Positions 54,415 to 62,736 of a DNA stretch of 64,000 nt are shown one piece after another (position 1 is the first letter of the stretch; each line of letters begins with the position of its first letter). The stretch lies in assembly GCA_029226975.1 (NCBI GenBank), contig JAQXZB010000041.1, positions 1-64,000 of the forward strand, written 5' to 3'. The notes beneath the pieces are model-generated. The model saw nothing but the letters and a program-made list of their open reading frames with translations, was not told the DNA's origin and searched no databases. The translations under genes and the position numbers were made by a program. Source of the DNA: Clostridiales bacterium (GTDB lineage Bacteria > Bacillota > Clostridia > UBA1381).

Positions 54415-55230
54415 TTACTTATGAAACCGCCGCCATTGCATGGGCGAACAGCCGAGCTGACGCTTAAACGCCTTGCTGAAAACCGGCATATCCGTGTATC
54501 CGACGCTTTGGGCAGCTTCGGTGATTGAAATGCCGGTGTTTTTCAGATAATGGGCGGCGGTATTGATTTTAAGCGAAATAATATACTGCTGCGGCGAGGT
54601 ATTTTTATACAGCTTAAAAAGCCTGGTGAGATAGCTGCGGTTTATGCCTATGTATTCGGCAACGTCTGTTACCGTAAGCTTTTCATGAACATTTATTTTA
54701 ATGAAGCTTTCAGCCTTGCTGACGTATTCCTGCCCCGGGTCGGAGCTGTCTGTGCCGTTAGCGTTTGCCGTAAGCGCGGCAATGAGAGCCCACAGCTTTT
54801 GCATAAGCTCCTCAAAACGCATATCGCCGCCCTGCAATATATCAAGCAGAGCCGTACCGGCAGGAAAGTTATCCCTGTCATTATAAATGGGCGATGCTGA
54901 GGAGAGCCCTGCCGCTTTAAGTATTCCCGGAGCCATGCTTCCGTTAAATTCAAGCCAGCGGTACAGCCACGGATTGTTATCGTCCGCCTTATAATAGGTA
55001 AGCTGATTTGGCTCTATTAAAAACATCTGCCCTTTATGCAGTTTATATTCCCGGTCATTGCACTTAAAGTAGCCCTCGCCGCTGTAAATATAGTGCAGCA
55101 GATAATTCCTGCGTACATACGGACCGAAAGCATGACCGCTTTGACATTGTTCCTCGCCGTATTCAACGGGATAAATATCCGTAGGAACAAGCCGCGTGTA
55201 CGGGAAATAACAGCTTTTTTGATTTGACAT
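54415..55230 (-). CDS. AraC-family regulator divergent from alpha-galactosidase
   Basis: This 271-residue regulator has an N-terminal cupin-like sensor domain (about 20-140, YSGEGYFKCNDREYKLHKGQ) and a C-terminal AraC DNA-binding domain with TVTDVAEYIGINRSYLTRLF and ITEAAQSVGYTDMPVFSKAF. It is transcribed away from the GH36 gene and probably controls it in response to alpha-galactosides. Confidence 0.92.
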   Translation of the reverse strand: MSNQKSCYFPYTRLVPTDIYPVEYGEEQCQSGHAFGPYVRRNYLLHYIYSGEGYFKCNDREYKLHKGQMFLIEPNQLTYYKADDNNPWLYRWLEFNGSMAPGILKAAGLSSASPIYNDRDNFPAGTALLDILQGGDMRFEELMQKLWALIAALTANANGTDSSDPGQEYVSKAESFIKINVHEKLTVTDVAEYIGINRSYLTRLFKLYKNTSPQQYIISLKINTAAHYLKNTGISITEAAQSVGYTDMPVFSKAFKRQLGCSPMQWRRFHK

Positions 55231-55261
55231 ATTTATTCACCCCCATATATAATATCACATT

Positions 55262-55278
55262 TTGACCACTATTGTCAA
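55262..55278. promoter_or_regulatory. Operator-like inverted repeat between AraC and GH36 genes
   Basis: TTGAC-CACTATT-GTCAA is a 17-bp inverted repeat in the divergent region, 31 bp before the AraC start codon. It is a candidate site for the AraC protein. Confidence 0.5.
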
Positions 55279-55350
55279 CATTATGATATTTATTTTAAGT
55301 ATTAAATATGCTATTATATCTGTGTAGAAAATAAAAAAGGAGAGCCTGAA

Positions 55351-57486
55351 ATGATTATACAAAACGGCAAAACAATTCATCTTCAAGGCAGGGATATAAG
55401 CTATGTCATGTTTGAGCATGAGCATGGAGACCTGCTGCATTTTTACTTCGGAAAAAAGCTCGGTGACAGTGATTTTTCAACATTTATGAGCGAATGGAGC
55501 GATTACGACAGTGATATGTACCTGGACAATCTGCCCCAGGAATATCCTTCCTGCGGTCACAGTGACCTGAGAATGCCCGCATATGAGGTCGAAAATCAAT
55601 ACGGCAACTGCATCTCTCAGCTAAAGGTTGAGGAATTTATTGTTCATAAGGGCGAAACCGCACAGGTTGACGGTATGCCGTATCTTATGAAAGGGGACAA
55701 AAACGCCGATACTTTGGAAGCGGTGCTTTCGGATAAAACAATAGGTCTTGAGGTACGGCTGTTTTATACGGTTTTTGATGAGTATAACATAATAGCAAGG
55801 AATGCGGTTATAATCAATCGTTCCGACAAGCCCATGAAGCTTACAAGAGCATATTCGGCAAGCTTCGATGTGTATAAGGACGATTATGAGCTGATAACCC
55901 TTCCCGGTTTGTGGGCAAACGAGCGTAATCTCGTAAAAACACCGTTGATGTGGGGGAACATAGTTGAGGCTGAAAACGGGCGTGAGTCGTCACATCAGCT
56001 AAATCCCTTTGCAATGCTTGCAAAGAAGGGCTGCAACGAGGAATACGGTGAGGTTTACGGTCTGTCGCTTATATACAGCGGCAATCACTCCACAGCCGCC
56101 AAATGCGAGCAGCGCGAGGAAATAAGAATTATGCAGGGAATAAATCCCCACGGCTTTGAAAAGGTTCTTTCACCCGGAGAATCCTTCTGCACACCCCAGT
56201 GTGTTTTGTGCTATTCGGACGAGGGCTTTGGGAAGCTTTCTCATGAATATCATAATTTGTACATGAACAATCTTATGCGCAGTAAATTCGTGCATGAGGA
56301 CAGACCCATACTTATAAATAACTGGGAAGGTACATATTTTGACTTCAATGAAGACAGACTTCTTGCCATTGCGAAAAAAGCAAAGGAGGCGGGAGCGGAG
56401 CTGTTTGTGCTTGATGACGGTTGGTTCGGAAAGCGCGATAATGACGATTGCAGTCTCGGTGACTGGGTTGTAAACGAAAAAAAGCTTCCCTCCGGAATAA
56501 AGGGCCTTGCAGAGAAAATAAACGAGCTTGGAATGAAATTCGGTTTGTGGTTTGAGCCGGAGATGATAAGCCCCGACTCGGATTTGTACCGCGCTCATCC
56601 CGACTGGGCGATTCAGGTGCCTCAAAGAAAGCCTGTGCTTGGCAGAAATCAGCTTATTTTAGACTTGACAAGGGATGAGGTGTGCGAGTATGTAATAGAG
56701 GCGGTATGCTCCGTACTTCGCGACGCGAATATAGAATATGTAAAGTGGGACTTTAACAGACCTATGGCGGATATGCCCCGTCCCGGCTTTAACCATGATT
56801 ATGTCCTGGGCTTTTATAAGGTAATGGGCGCAATAACCGAAGCATTCCCGAATGTTCTGTTCGAGGGCTGCTGCGGCGGAGGAGGAAGATTTGATCCGGG
56901 TGTGCTTGCATATATGCCCCAAATTTGGACAAGTGATAATTCCGACGCTGTGGCAAGAATGAAAATCCAGTACGGCACATCAATGTGCTATCCGGTGTCC
57001 TCGATGGGCTGTCATGTAACTGCGGTGCCCAACCACCAGAACGGCAGAGTAACCTCCCTTAAAACAAGGGCCGAAACCGCCTATATGGGTACATTCGGTT
57101 ATGAACTTGATATTACAAAATCAAGCGATGAGGAGTTTGAGCAGATTAAGAGCCAGATTGAATTTGACAAAAAAATCCGCGCTCTGGTGCGCGAGGGCGA
57201 TTTCTACAGACTGCAAAATCCCTTTGAAGGCAATTTCTGCAGTTGGGAGGTGGCCGCAAAGGATAAGAGCAGGGCGATACTGTACGCCGCAAAAATTCTT
57301 GCGGTTGCGGGCAGCTCAAGAAACGTTGAAACCGTAAAGCTTAAAGGCTTGGATCCCGAAAAACAATACAGAGAAGTCCAAAGCGGCGAGGTGTTTGACG
57401 GTGCGTATCTTATGAACAGAGGAAAGCGTATCAATTACGATATGCACGACTTTGCGACGGTAATTATGGAGTTTGAGGAAATATAA
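55351..57486 (+). CDS. Alpha-galactosidase, GH36
   Basis: This 711-residue enzyme removes terminal alpha-galactose from raffinose-type sugars. It has the N-terminal beta-sandwich, the (beta/alpha)8 core with VLDDGWFGKR, the nucleophile D467 in YVKWDFNRPM, and the acid/base D529 in WTSDNSDA. There is no signal peptide, so it works on imported sugar. AGGAG lies eight bases upstream. The divergent AraC gene is the likely regulator. Confidence 0.95.
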   Translation: MIIQNGKTIHLQGRDISYVMFEHEHGDLLHFYFGKKLGDSDFSTFMSEWSDYDSDMYLDNLPQEYPSCGHSDLRMPAYEVENQYGNCISQLKVEEFIVHKGETAQVDGMPYLMKGDKNADTLEAVLSDKTIGLEVRLFYTVFDEYNIIARNAVIINRSDKPMKLTRAYSASFDVYKDDYELITLPGLWANERNLVKTPLMWGNIVEAENGRESSHQLNPFAMLAKKGCNEEYGEVYGLSLIYSGNHSTAAKCEQREEIRIMQGINPHGFEKVLSPGESFCTPQCVLCYSDEGFGKLSHEYHNLYMNNLMRSKFVHEDRPILINNWEGTYFDFNEDRLLAIAKKAKEAGAELFVLDDGWFGKRDNDDCSLGDWVVNEKKLPSGIKGLAEKINELGMKFGLWFEPEMISPDSDLYRAHPDWAIQVPQRKPVLGRNQLILDLTRDEVCEYVIEAVCSVLRDANIEYVKWDFNRPMADMPRPGFNHDYVLGFYKVMGAITEAFPNVLFEGCCGGGGRFDPGVLAYMPQIWTSDNSDAVARMKIQYGTSMCYPVSSMGCHVTAVPNHQNGRVTSLKTRAETAYMGTFGYELDITKSSDEEFEQIKSQIEFDKKIRALVREGDFYRLQNPFEGNFCSWEVAAKDKSRAILYAAKILAVAGSSRNVETVKLKGLDPEKQYREVQSGEVFDGAYLMNRGKRINYDMHDFATVIMEFEEI

Positions 57487-57503
57487 CCCATAAAATATAG
57501 ACA

Positions 57504-57550
57504 AAAACAGCTTTCTGTGATAGTATCAAATCATAGAAGGCTGTTTTATT
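57504..57550 (+). terminator. Terminator of the alpha-galactosidase gene
   Basis: AAAACAG pairs with CTGTTTT at the base, and inner CTGTGAT/ATCATAG pairs extend the stem. T residues follow. Confidence 0.8.
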
Positions 57551-57617
57551 GTGTCAGAATATATAATAAATTCTATATATATGGTGCAATATATTCTTGA
57601 AAGGAAGTTGATGCATT

Positions 57618-58463
57618 ATGGAAACAAGAATTATAACAAAGGAAACCGAGAGATTATTTGAAAGGCATCTTTTTGAAGCGGAACGAAGCAGCAGCACCAT
57701 AGAAAAATATATGCGTGATATTCGCTTTTTTAAAGATTGGCTCGGAGAGCGCGGTATAGATAAGGCGGCAGTGTTGGAATATAAGCACAGGCTTTGCGAA
57801 AAATACGCACCCAAAAGTGTAAATTCGATATTGTCATCATTAAATGCATTATTTGTATTTATGGATTGGCACGAGTTGAAGGTCAAAACCTTAAAAATCC
57901 AAAGACAGATATTTGCAGACACAGACAAAGAACTTACAAAGTCTGAATATGAAAGACTGCTCACAGCGGCAAAAAACAAGAAGAACGAACGTTTATATTA
58001 TTTAATGCAGACCATAGCAAGTACGGGTATACGAATTTCCGAACTAAAATATGTAACCTGTGAAGCGGTAAAAATCGGGCAGGCAGTTATAAGCTGCAAA
58101 GGCAAAATGCGGGTAGTTTTTCTGCCCAAACAGCTGTGTAAGCTGCTTAAAGGCTATATTAAACGCCAAAACATAGAACGCGGCGCTGTCTTTGTTTCCC
58201 GGAATAAAAGACCCCTTGACCGTTCGCATATATGGCGAATGATGAAATCCCTGTGCGAAGCGGCGGGAGTTTCGGCAAAAAAGGTATTTCCCCATAATTT
58301 AAGACATCTTTTTGCCAGAGCCTTTTATTCCGCGTCAAAGGACATTGTGCGTCTTGCGGATATTTTGGGACATTCGAGTATTAACACCACGCGCATATAT
58401 ACAATGGAAACGGGAGAGGTGCATCGCAGGCAAATTCAAAGACTGGGTCTGCTGAGATGTTGA
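57618..58463 (+). CDS. Tyrosine recombinase (XerC/D-like), candidate DNA invertase
   Basis: This 281-residue recombinase has an N-terminal SAM-like core-binding domain (about 8-95) and a complete catalytic set: R139 (STGIRISEL), K163 (CKGKMR), H226 and R229 (HNLR), H252 (LGHSS) and nucleophile Y261. The protein should be active. It is not xerC or xerD by context, since it stands alone beside a pair of 17-bp inverted repeats flanking a promoter. Phase-variation recombinases such as RecV share this organisation. It could also be a leftover of a mobile element. Confidence 0.85.
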   Translation: METRIITKETERLFERHLFEAERSSSTIEKYMRDIRFFKDWLGERGIDKAAVLEYKHRLCEKYAPKSVNSILSSLNALFVFMDWHELKVKTLKIQRQIFADTDKELTKSEYERLLTAAKNKKNERLYYLMQTIASTGIRISELKYVTCEAVKIGQAVISCKGKMRVVFLPKQLCKLLKGYIKRQNIERGAVFVSRNKRPLDRSHIWRMMKSLCEAAGVSAKKVFPHNLRHLFARAFYSASKDIVRLADILGHSSINTTRIYTMETGEVHRRQIQRLGLLRC

Positions 58464-58471
58464 AAATAAAA

Positions 58472-58497
58472 AATCACATAATTCAAATTATGTGATT
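58472..58497. repeat. Left inverted repeat of the candidate invertible segment
   Basis: AATCACATAATT-CA-AATTATGTGATT is a perfect 12-bp palindrome around a CA centre. The 17 bases 58477-58493 recur inverted at 58738-58754. It lies nine bases after the recombinase stop codon. A terminator role is possible, though the following T-run is poor. Confidence 0.75.
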
Positions 58498-58530
58498 AAA
58501 AATTTATAAATACATATGTTTTATGTCTGT

Positions 58531-58559
58531 ATTATAGCATTAAAAACATTATTTGTCAA
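58531..58559 (-). promoter_or_regulatory. Perfect sigma-A promoter, leftward, inside the invertible segment
   Basis: Read on minus: TTGACA (58559-58554), 17-bp spacer, TATAAT (58536-58531). As placed it would transcribe into the 3' end of the recombinase gene, antisense. Confidence 0.85.
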
Positions 58560-58609
58560 TATGTTTTTTCGAAAAATTGTTGTTTTGTCATAATTAAGGC
58601 ATGGTTATA

Positions 58610-58641
58610 AGACCGATGAATGTATTTTTTTGCATCGGTCT
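58610..58641. other. Hairpin inside the invertible segment
   Basis: AGACCGATG pairs with CATCGGTCT around a 14-base loop that contains a T-run. The T-run is in the loop and not after the stem, so this is not a standard terminator. It may bind an accessory factor. Confidence 0.5.
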
Positions 58642-58737
58642 GATTTGTTGTACTGTTTTTTGCTGTTTTTTCTTAATATTATGATATTTGCCATCATGGC
58701 AATCGATACGGCGTGTAAGAAACAAGCCTAAAATACA

Positions 58738-58754
58738 ACATAATTTGAATTATG
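58738..58754. repeat. Right inverted repeat of the candidate invertible segment
   Basis: This 17-bp sequence (ACATAATTTGAATTATG) is the exact reverse complement of 58477-58493. Confidence 0.75.
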
Positions 58755-58851
58755 AGGAATATTGCTTGCTATTTGACAAAGTAAGAACGAAAAAACAGAA
58801 AGTCTGAATACTTAACCAAAATGTACCGGGCTTTCGGAGAGGGTGAAGTTA

Positions 58852-59088
58852 ATGGAGGAACTTGAAACGATAATACTTGTCGCGGCGGTGATTTTGCTGT
58901 TGTTTATATTTGCCGCGGCGTTGTATATAAGAATAATACGTCCATTTATCGAAACAAGGGCATACATAAAAATGGAGATGTCCCGTGCACCGCGAAGCGA
59001 ATATAAATATTGGCGGCATGAACTTGTAAGACTCTATGTTTACCATATACCGATATTCGGGTGGCTGATTGTGAGATTGATAAAATAA
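58852..59088 (+). CDS. Small membrane protein, candidate target of the invertible promoter
   Basis: This 78-residue protein has a strong N-terminal membrane helix (about 5-28, IILVAAVILLLFIFAAALYI). A charged middle (RAPRSEYKYWRHELVRLY) and a hydrophobic C-terminus (HIPIFGWLIVRLIK) follow. I do not recognise the family. GGAGAGGG is about eight bases before ATG 58852. The GTG at 58843 overlaps that site and is not favoured. No promoter is visible between 58755 and the gene. Confidence 0.65.
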   Translation: MEELETIILVAAVILLLFIFAAALYIRIIRPFIETRAYIKMEMSRAPRSEYKYWRHELVRLYVYHIPIFGWLIVRLIK

Positions 59089-59143
59089 TGAACAAATGCG
59101 ATACCAAAAAAACTCAGGAAAAATAAATGCAAAGTCGAAAAAT

Positions 59144-59208
59144 GGCGGCGGAAAGGGGCAGCCTGTGACGGAAATACTTATGCTTATACTTGCCCCTCGT
59201 TCGCCGCC
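59144..59208. terminator. Long GC-rich hairpin between converging genes
   Basis: GGCGGCG pairs with CGCCGCC, and an inner GGGGCA/TGCCCC adds to the stem. It lies between the small membrane protein (plus) and the DUF4405 gene (minus) and may end both transcripts. A T-run is nearly absent. Confidence 0.6.
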
Positions 59209-59261
59209 TTTGTCTAAAGTTATTATCTTATAAATTGCCGTATGTTCATATAACAAATAAC

Positions 59262-60056
59262 CTAATGCGGTTTATGATTGCTTGCTCTCGGCCGTTTTTT
59301 CTTTTTCGGAACTGCCGCCCAGTAGGTGATTGCGGTGCATGAGAGCAGCATTCCCGAAAACATTATGATGTTCTGTGCCTTTTGTGCGGGTGAAAACGGC
59401 TGCCTGTTTTTACCGCCGCCGCGGGATTGCTCGGCATTGCCGTTGCTGTCCTGATCGCTGCCGCGGAATTGCTTGACGTTGCTGCCTTGACCCTCACTAT
59501 GATAATTACCGCCTTTTTCCGCGCTGTCCGAAACTGCGGGACGGGCAGAGCCGGTAAAGGGCATGGACAGCCAGCGCACCTCGCTTGAATTTAATACGCC
59601 GTATATGCCTGCACACAACACTATAACCGATGCTGCCGCTGCGGCAACACAGGGGAGCGGTCTGCGGCATATGTGCAGACCCAGGTGAACACCTAAAAGA
59701 ATAACCGACAATCCTCCCACAAACATATGAATTTGCTTGAACAGGACATTATCCGAGGATATTGAGGTCAATATCGTGTGGGATATAAGAATACCACTTA
59801 CACCGATGGCAATAAAGCAAAGAATAAGCAAAATATCTGCAATAAAGCCGATTTTTACGGCGGCAGGAAGCCGGGCAAAGCTTTTGCCCATGGCTGATGC
59901 AATCTTTAAATTGATGGCAATATGTACAATCATAAGCACAAGCAGTATAATTCCTGCGATTTCATGGTACTGCATACCGAACAGCTGCTTGGAAAACAGC
60001 GTAAGGACTGTTAAAAGCATTACAATATCCAATATAACCTTAAATCTACGTTTCAT
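59262..60056 (-). CDS. DUF4405-type membrane protein (cytochrome b-like)
   Basis: This 264-residue protein has four to five membrane segments with histidines placed for heme (HEIAGIILLVLMIVHIAIN and FKQIHMFVGG, then LLGVHLGLHICRR). This matches DUF4405 cytochrome-b-like proteins. A Gly/Ser/Asn-rich loop and a last membrane helix follow. The partner in electron transfer is not visible nearby. Confidence 0.8.
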   Translation of the reverse strand: MKRRFKVILDIVMLLTVLTLFSKQLFGMQYHEIAGIILLVLMIVHIAINLKIASAMGKSFARLPAAVKIGFIADILLILCFIAIGVSGILISHTILTSISSDNVLFKQIHMFVGGLSVILLGVHLGLHICRRPLPCVAAAAASVIVLCAGIYGVLNSSEVRWLSMPFTGSARPAVSDSAEKGGNYHSEGQGSNVKQFRGSDQDSNGNAEQSRGGGKNRQPFSPAQKAQNIIMFSGMLLSCTAITYWAAVPKKKKRPRASNHKPH

Positions 60057-60163
60057 GTAAAATCCCTCCGTAATTTGTTTAATAAATATATTTTACCGCT
60101 TCTTCCTTAAAACAATCTTAAAAATAAAAGCTTTTTTCCGAAATAAAATTTTTGTAATATTTC

Positions 60164-60192
60164 TTGTATTATGCACAGATTTGTGATATACT
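60164..60192 (+). promoter_or_regulatory. Promoter of yaaA-bcp
   Basis: TTGTAT (60164-60169), a 17-bp spacer and TATACT (60187-60192) lie 32 bp before the ATG. Confidence 0.7.
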
Positions 60193-60224
60193 TTATATAA
60201 AAAGTATGACGGAAAGGGACGCAA

Positions 60225-60977
60225 ATGAAAATAATAATATCCCCGGCAAAGAAAATGATGTATGAGGATACCTTAGACTGCAAGCAACTGCCCGTATTTT
60301 TGGAAAAAACGGAAATGCTGATGAGGTATTTAAAGGGTCGTAGCTATGAAGAACTTAAAAAGCTGCTTTGCTGCAATGATGAAATTGCAACAACAAATTA
60401 TGAGCGCTATTTGAAAATGGATTTGCGCCGCAATCTAACCCCGGCAATATTATCCTATGACGGAATACAGTATAAATATATGGCTCCGCAGGTGTTTGAG
60501 GACAGCTATTTTGATTATATAGAAAAGAATCTGCGGATTTTATCGGGGTTTTACGGTGTTTTAAAACCCTTTGACGGAATTGTACCATACAGACTTGAGA
60601 TGCAGGCGAAGCTTAAGACGGATTTTTGCAAAAATCTGTATGATTTCTGGGGTGCGGATATTTACGAAGAAGTTAAAGACGGACTGATATTAAATCTTGC
60701 CTCCGAGGAATATGCAAAAACTGTGCGCAGATACCTTGAGCCGGATGTGGAATTTACGGACTGTGTTTTCGGTGAATATGAAAACGGCAGAGTCAGGGAA
60801 AAGGGCGTATATGTTAAAATGGCTCGGGGAGAAATGGTTAGATTTATGGCGGAGAACAATATCTGTGATATTGATGAAATAAAAGCTTTTAACCGACTGG
60901 GCTTTTCATATTGTGACAGCCTGTCGGAAGAAAACAAGCTTGTATTTTTAAAAGAACCAAAACGGAAAGGAGAATAA
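60225..60977 (+). CDS. yaaA: YaaA-family peroxide stress protein
   Basis: This 250-residue DUF328 protein has start MKIIISPAKKMM, the central LSYDGIQYKYMA and the YGVLKPFDGIVPYRLEMQ motif. YaaA lowers free iron and protects DNA under peroxide stress in E. coli. It is followed four bases later by a peroxiredoxin gene, supporting a shared oxidative-stress role. Confidence 0.93.
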   Translation: MKIIISPAKKMMYEDTLDCKQLPVFLEKTEMLMRYLKGRSYEELKKLLCCNDEIATTNYERYLKMDLRRNLTPAILSYDGIQYKYMAPQVFEDSYFDYIEKNLRILSGFYGVLKPFDGIVPYRLEMQAKLKTDFCKNLYDFWGADIYEEVKDGLILNLASEEYAKTVRRYLEPDVEFTDCVFGEYENGRVREKGVYVKMARGEMVRFMAENNICDIDEIKAFNRLGFSYCDSLSEENKLVFLKEPKRKGE

Positions 60978-60980
60978 AAA

Positions 60981-61436
60981 ATGCTTGAAGCGGGAGTGAA
61001 AGCACCGGAAATTGTTTTAAATGACAAGGACGGACAAGAGGTAAGACTGAGTGATTTTAAGGGGAGTAAGGTTGTTGTGTATTTTTATCCCAGGGACAAT
61101 ACGCCGGGATGTACACGTCAGGCGTGTGCGTTTCGGGATTCCTTTGAGGAGTACAAAAAACTCGGCATACCGGTTATCGGAATAAGCAAGGACAGTGAGG
61201 CTTCCCACGGGAGATTTGCTTCAAAGAATGAACTGCCCTTTATACTGCTTGCCGACCCGGAGCTTAGCGCCATTAAGGCGTATGACGTATGGCAGGAAAA
61301 GAAGATGTACGGAAAGGTGTCCATGGGAGTTGTGAGAACAACATATTTAATAGATGAGGACGGAGTAATAGAAAAGGTGTGGAAAAAGGCAAAGCCCGAT
61401 ACCAACGCAGCGGAAATATTGGAGTACCTCGGATAA
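60981..61436 (+). CDS. bcp: Thioredoxin-dependent thiol peroxidase (Bcp/PrxQ)
   Basis: This 151-residue atypical 2-Cys peroxiredoxin has its peroxidatic Cys in YPRDNTPGCTRQACAFRD, with the nearby second Cys typical of PrxQ. It reduces peroxides using thioredoxin. It shares a transcript with yaaA. Confidence 0.94.
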   Translation: MLEAGVKAPEIVLNDKDGQEVRLSDFKGSKVVVYFYPRDNTPGCTRQACAFRDSFEEYKKLGIPVIGISKDSEASHGRFASKNELPFILLADPELSAIKAYDVWQEKKMYGKVSMGVVRTTYLIDEDGVIEKVWKKAKPDTNAAEILEYLG

Positions 61437-61443
61437 AAAAATT

Positions 61444-61478
61444 ACCGCAGTCTGTGCATAGACTGCGGTGATTTTTTT
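61444..61478. terminator. Bidirectional intrinsic terminator
   Basis: The 10-bp stem ACCGCAGTCT/AGACTGCGGT has a GTGCAT loop, a T-run after it and an A-run before it. It serves bcp on plus and the aldolase on minus. Confidence 0.92.
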
Positions 61479-62451
61479 AGTTTTCTCTGTCCCAGGCTTC
61501 CTTGTAAAATTCAACATAATTGCGGTTGTTTTCCTGGATTGCGGCTATTGCCGTTCTCGGATGCCTGTTTAAAAAGCCCGTAATCATGTAGGGTATGTCA
61601 TAACCCCATACAAGACCGTTATCCTTTAAAGGAACCATATAGTCCTGTACAAATTTAAGGGCGTATATGAGGCGGTACTTCGGGTTTTTCAAAAAGCTCA
61701 AAAGCGCTTCAAGCGCACAGTTGCCGGCACCTCTGCCCATACCCATCATTGTCGCGTCAAGATAGCTTACGCCTGCCGCAGTCGCTTCTATGGTATTGGC
61801 GAATGCAAGCTGCTGATTGTTGTGTGCGTGGACTCCTATTGCTTTGCCGTATTTTTCACCGACTGCAAGATATTTCTTTGAAAGAGCACGTATCTGTTCG
61901 GGATAAAGCGAGCCGTAGCTGTCAACCAGGTATATAATATCAACGTTTGTCTGACCGAGCATATCAAGAGCCTGATCCAAATCCTCTGTTCGCACGGTTG
62001 CAACAGCCATTATGTTTACGCTTGTTTCATAGCCCTTGGCATGACATTCCTCAATCATTTCGATTGCTGCGGGAATTTGATGAATGTAGGTTGCAACCCT
62101 TATCAAATCCACAACGCTCTCAGATCTATCGGGAATATCAGACATTTCCGTTCTTCCCACGTCTGCCATGACGGCAATTTTCATGTCGGATTCGTTGTTG
62201 CCGACAATATCTCTTATGGACTGCTCATCGCAGAATTTCCATTTGCCGTATTGAGCGGGGTCGAAAAGCTCCTTGGAGGCTTTATAGCCGAACTCCATGT
62301 AATCGACTCCTGCTTTGATGTTTGCCTGATAAAGCTCCTTTACAAATTCGTCCTCGAAGTAAAAGTTATTTACCAGTCCGCCGTCTCTTAATGTCGCGTC
62401 TACAACCTTTATATCAGGGCGAAACGACATTAAATTTCCTTTTGTTTCCAT
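61477..62451 (-). CDS. DRE-TIM aldolase (HMGL-like) family protein
   Basis: This 324-residue TIM-barrel protein has the DRE-TIM signature DATLRDGGLVNN and the metal motif HAHNNQQLAFANT, as in 4-hydroxy-2-oxovalerate aldolases and related lyases. It also has the MMGMGRGAGNCALEALL segment. Relatives are often misannotated as H-NS. ATG 62451 is chosen because AGGAGG lies nine bases upstream, and the ATG at 62457 is too close. The substrate is unknown. Confidence 0.85.
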   Translation of the reverse strand: METKGNLMSFRPDIKVVDATLRDGGLVNNFYFEDEFVKELYQANIKAGVDYMEFGYKASKELFDPAQYGKWKFCDEQSIRDIVGNNESDMKIAVMADVGRTEMSDIPDRSESVVDLIRVATYIHQIPAAIEMIEECHAKGYETSVNIMAVATVRTEDLDQALDMLGQTNVDIIYLVDSYGSLYPEQIRALSKKYLAVGEKYGKAIGVHAHNNQQLAFANTIEATAAGVSYLDATMMGMGRGAGNCALEALLSFLKNPKYRLIYALKFVQDYMVPLKDNGLVWGYDIPYMITGFLNRHPRTAIAAIQENNRNYVEFYKEAWDREN

Positions 62452-62575
62452 ATTCATGTTCCTCCTCTACCGTATTACTATATTACATTGCCGCATATAA
62501 CATGAAACTATGCAGCGTATATATACTAACATATTTTGCGCAAAATGTCAAATAAAAAGTTGCACAAAATAGGTA

Positions 62576-62605
62576 TTGACAAAATTACCGTAAATGTGGT
62601 ATACT
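62576..62605 (+). promoter_or_regulatory. Promoter of the cupin-GldA-like pair
   Basis: TTGACA (62576-62581), an 18-bp spacer and TATACT (62600-62605) form the promoter. Together with the leader below it precedes the cupin gene. Confidence 0.78.
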
Positions 62606-62611
62606 GTAATA

Positions 62612-62736
62612 AATCCGCAGGGATGGATAAGATGAGCTTGAACAGAACAGATGAGTAAAAGGTTTATATGAAGGGTATTGCACCCTTTTGTTTGTGTCTG
62701 TCAAGCAGACATTTTTTTGTTGTAAGGAGGTGCGGT
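62612..62736 (+). promoter_or_regulatory. Structured leader with attenuator hairpin
   Basis: The leader of about 125 bases contains the hairpin AAGGGT/ACCCTT (62671-62687) and a second hairpin TGTCTG/CAGACA (62695-62711). Seven T residues follow the second, making it a complete intrinsic terminator that ends six bases before the AAGGAGG ribosome site. This is the layout of a transcription attenuator or riboswitch expression platform. I do not recognise the upstream part as a known riboswitch class. Confidence 0.6.

Larger units (their letters stand above)
58477..58754. other. Candidate invertible promoter segment (278 bp)
   Basis: The segment is bounded by exact 17-bp inverted repeats and has 244 bp between them. 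It holds a perfect consensus promoter on minus (58531-58559) and a 9-bp-stem hairpin (58610-58641). It follows a tyrosine recombinase and precedes a small membrane protein gene that lacks any other clear promoter. In the orientation given, the promoter points left, away from that gene. Inversion would put the -10 at about 58695-58700, pointing at it. The switch function is inference. Confidence 0.6.

Noticed and set aside
57618-58463. Prophage or integrative element integrase
   Set aside because: No phage, conjugation or attachment-site genes surround it, and no duplicated tRNA end is visible beside it. A lost element cannot be fully excluded.
58472-58497. Simple terminator of the recombinase gene
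   Set aside because: The perfect palindrome lacks a good T-run, and its 17-bp core recurs inverted 260 bp away, so a recombination site is the more economical reading. A dual role is still possible.
62668-62736. N-terminal extension of the cupin protein
   Set aside because: The frame runs in phase through both attenuator hairpins and the ribosome site, with no start signal of its own.
62612-62736. Fluoride or guanidine riboswitch
   Set aside because: The conserved cores of those classes are not visible, and downstream genes are not ion exporters or guanidine carriers.
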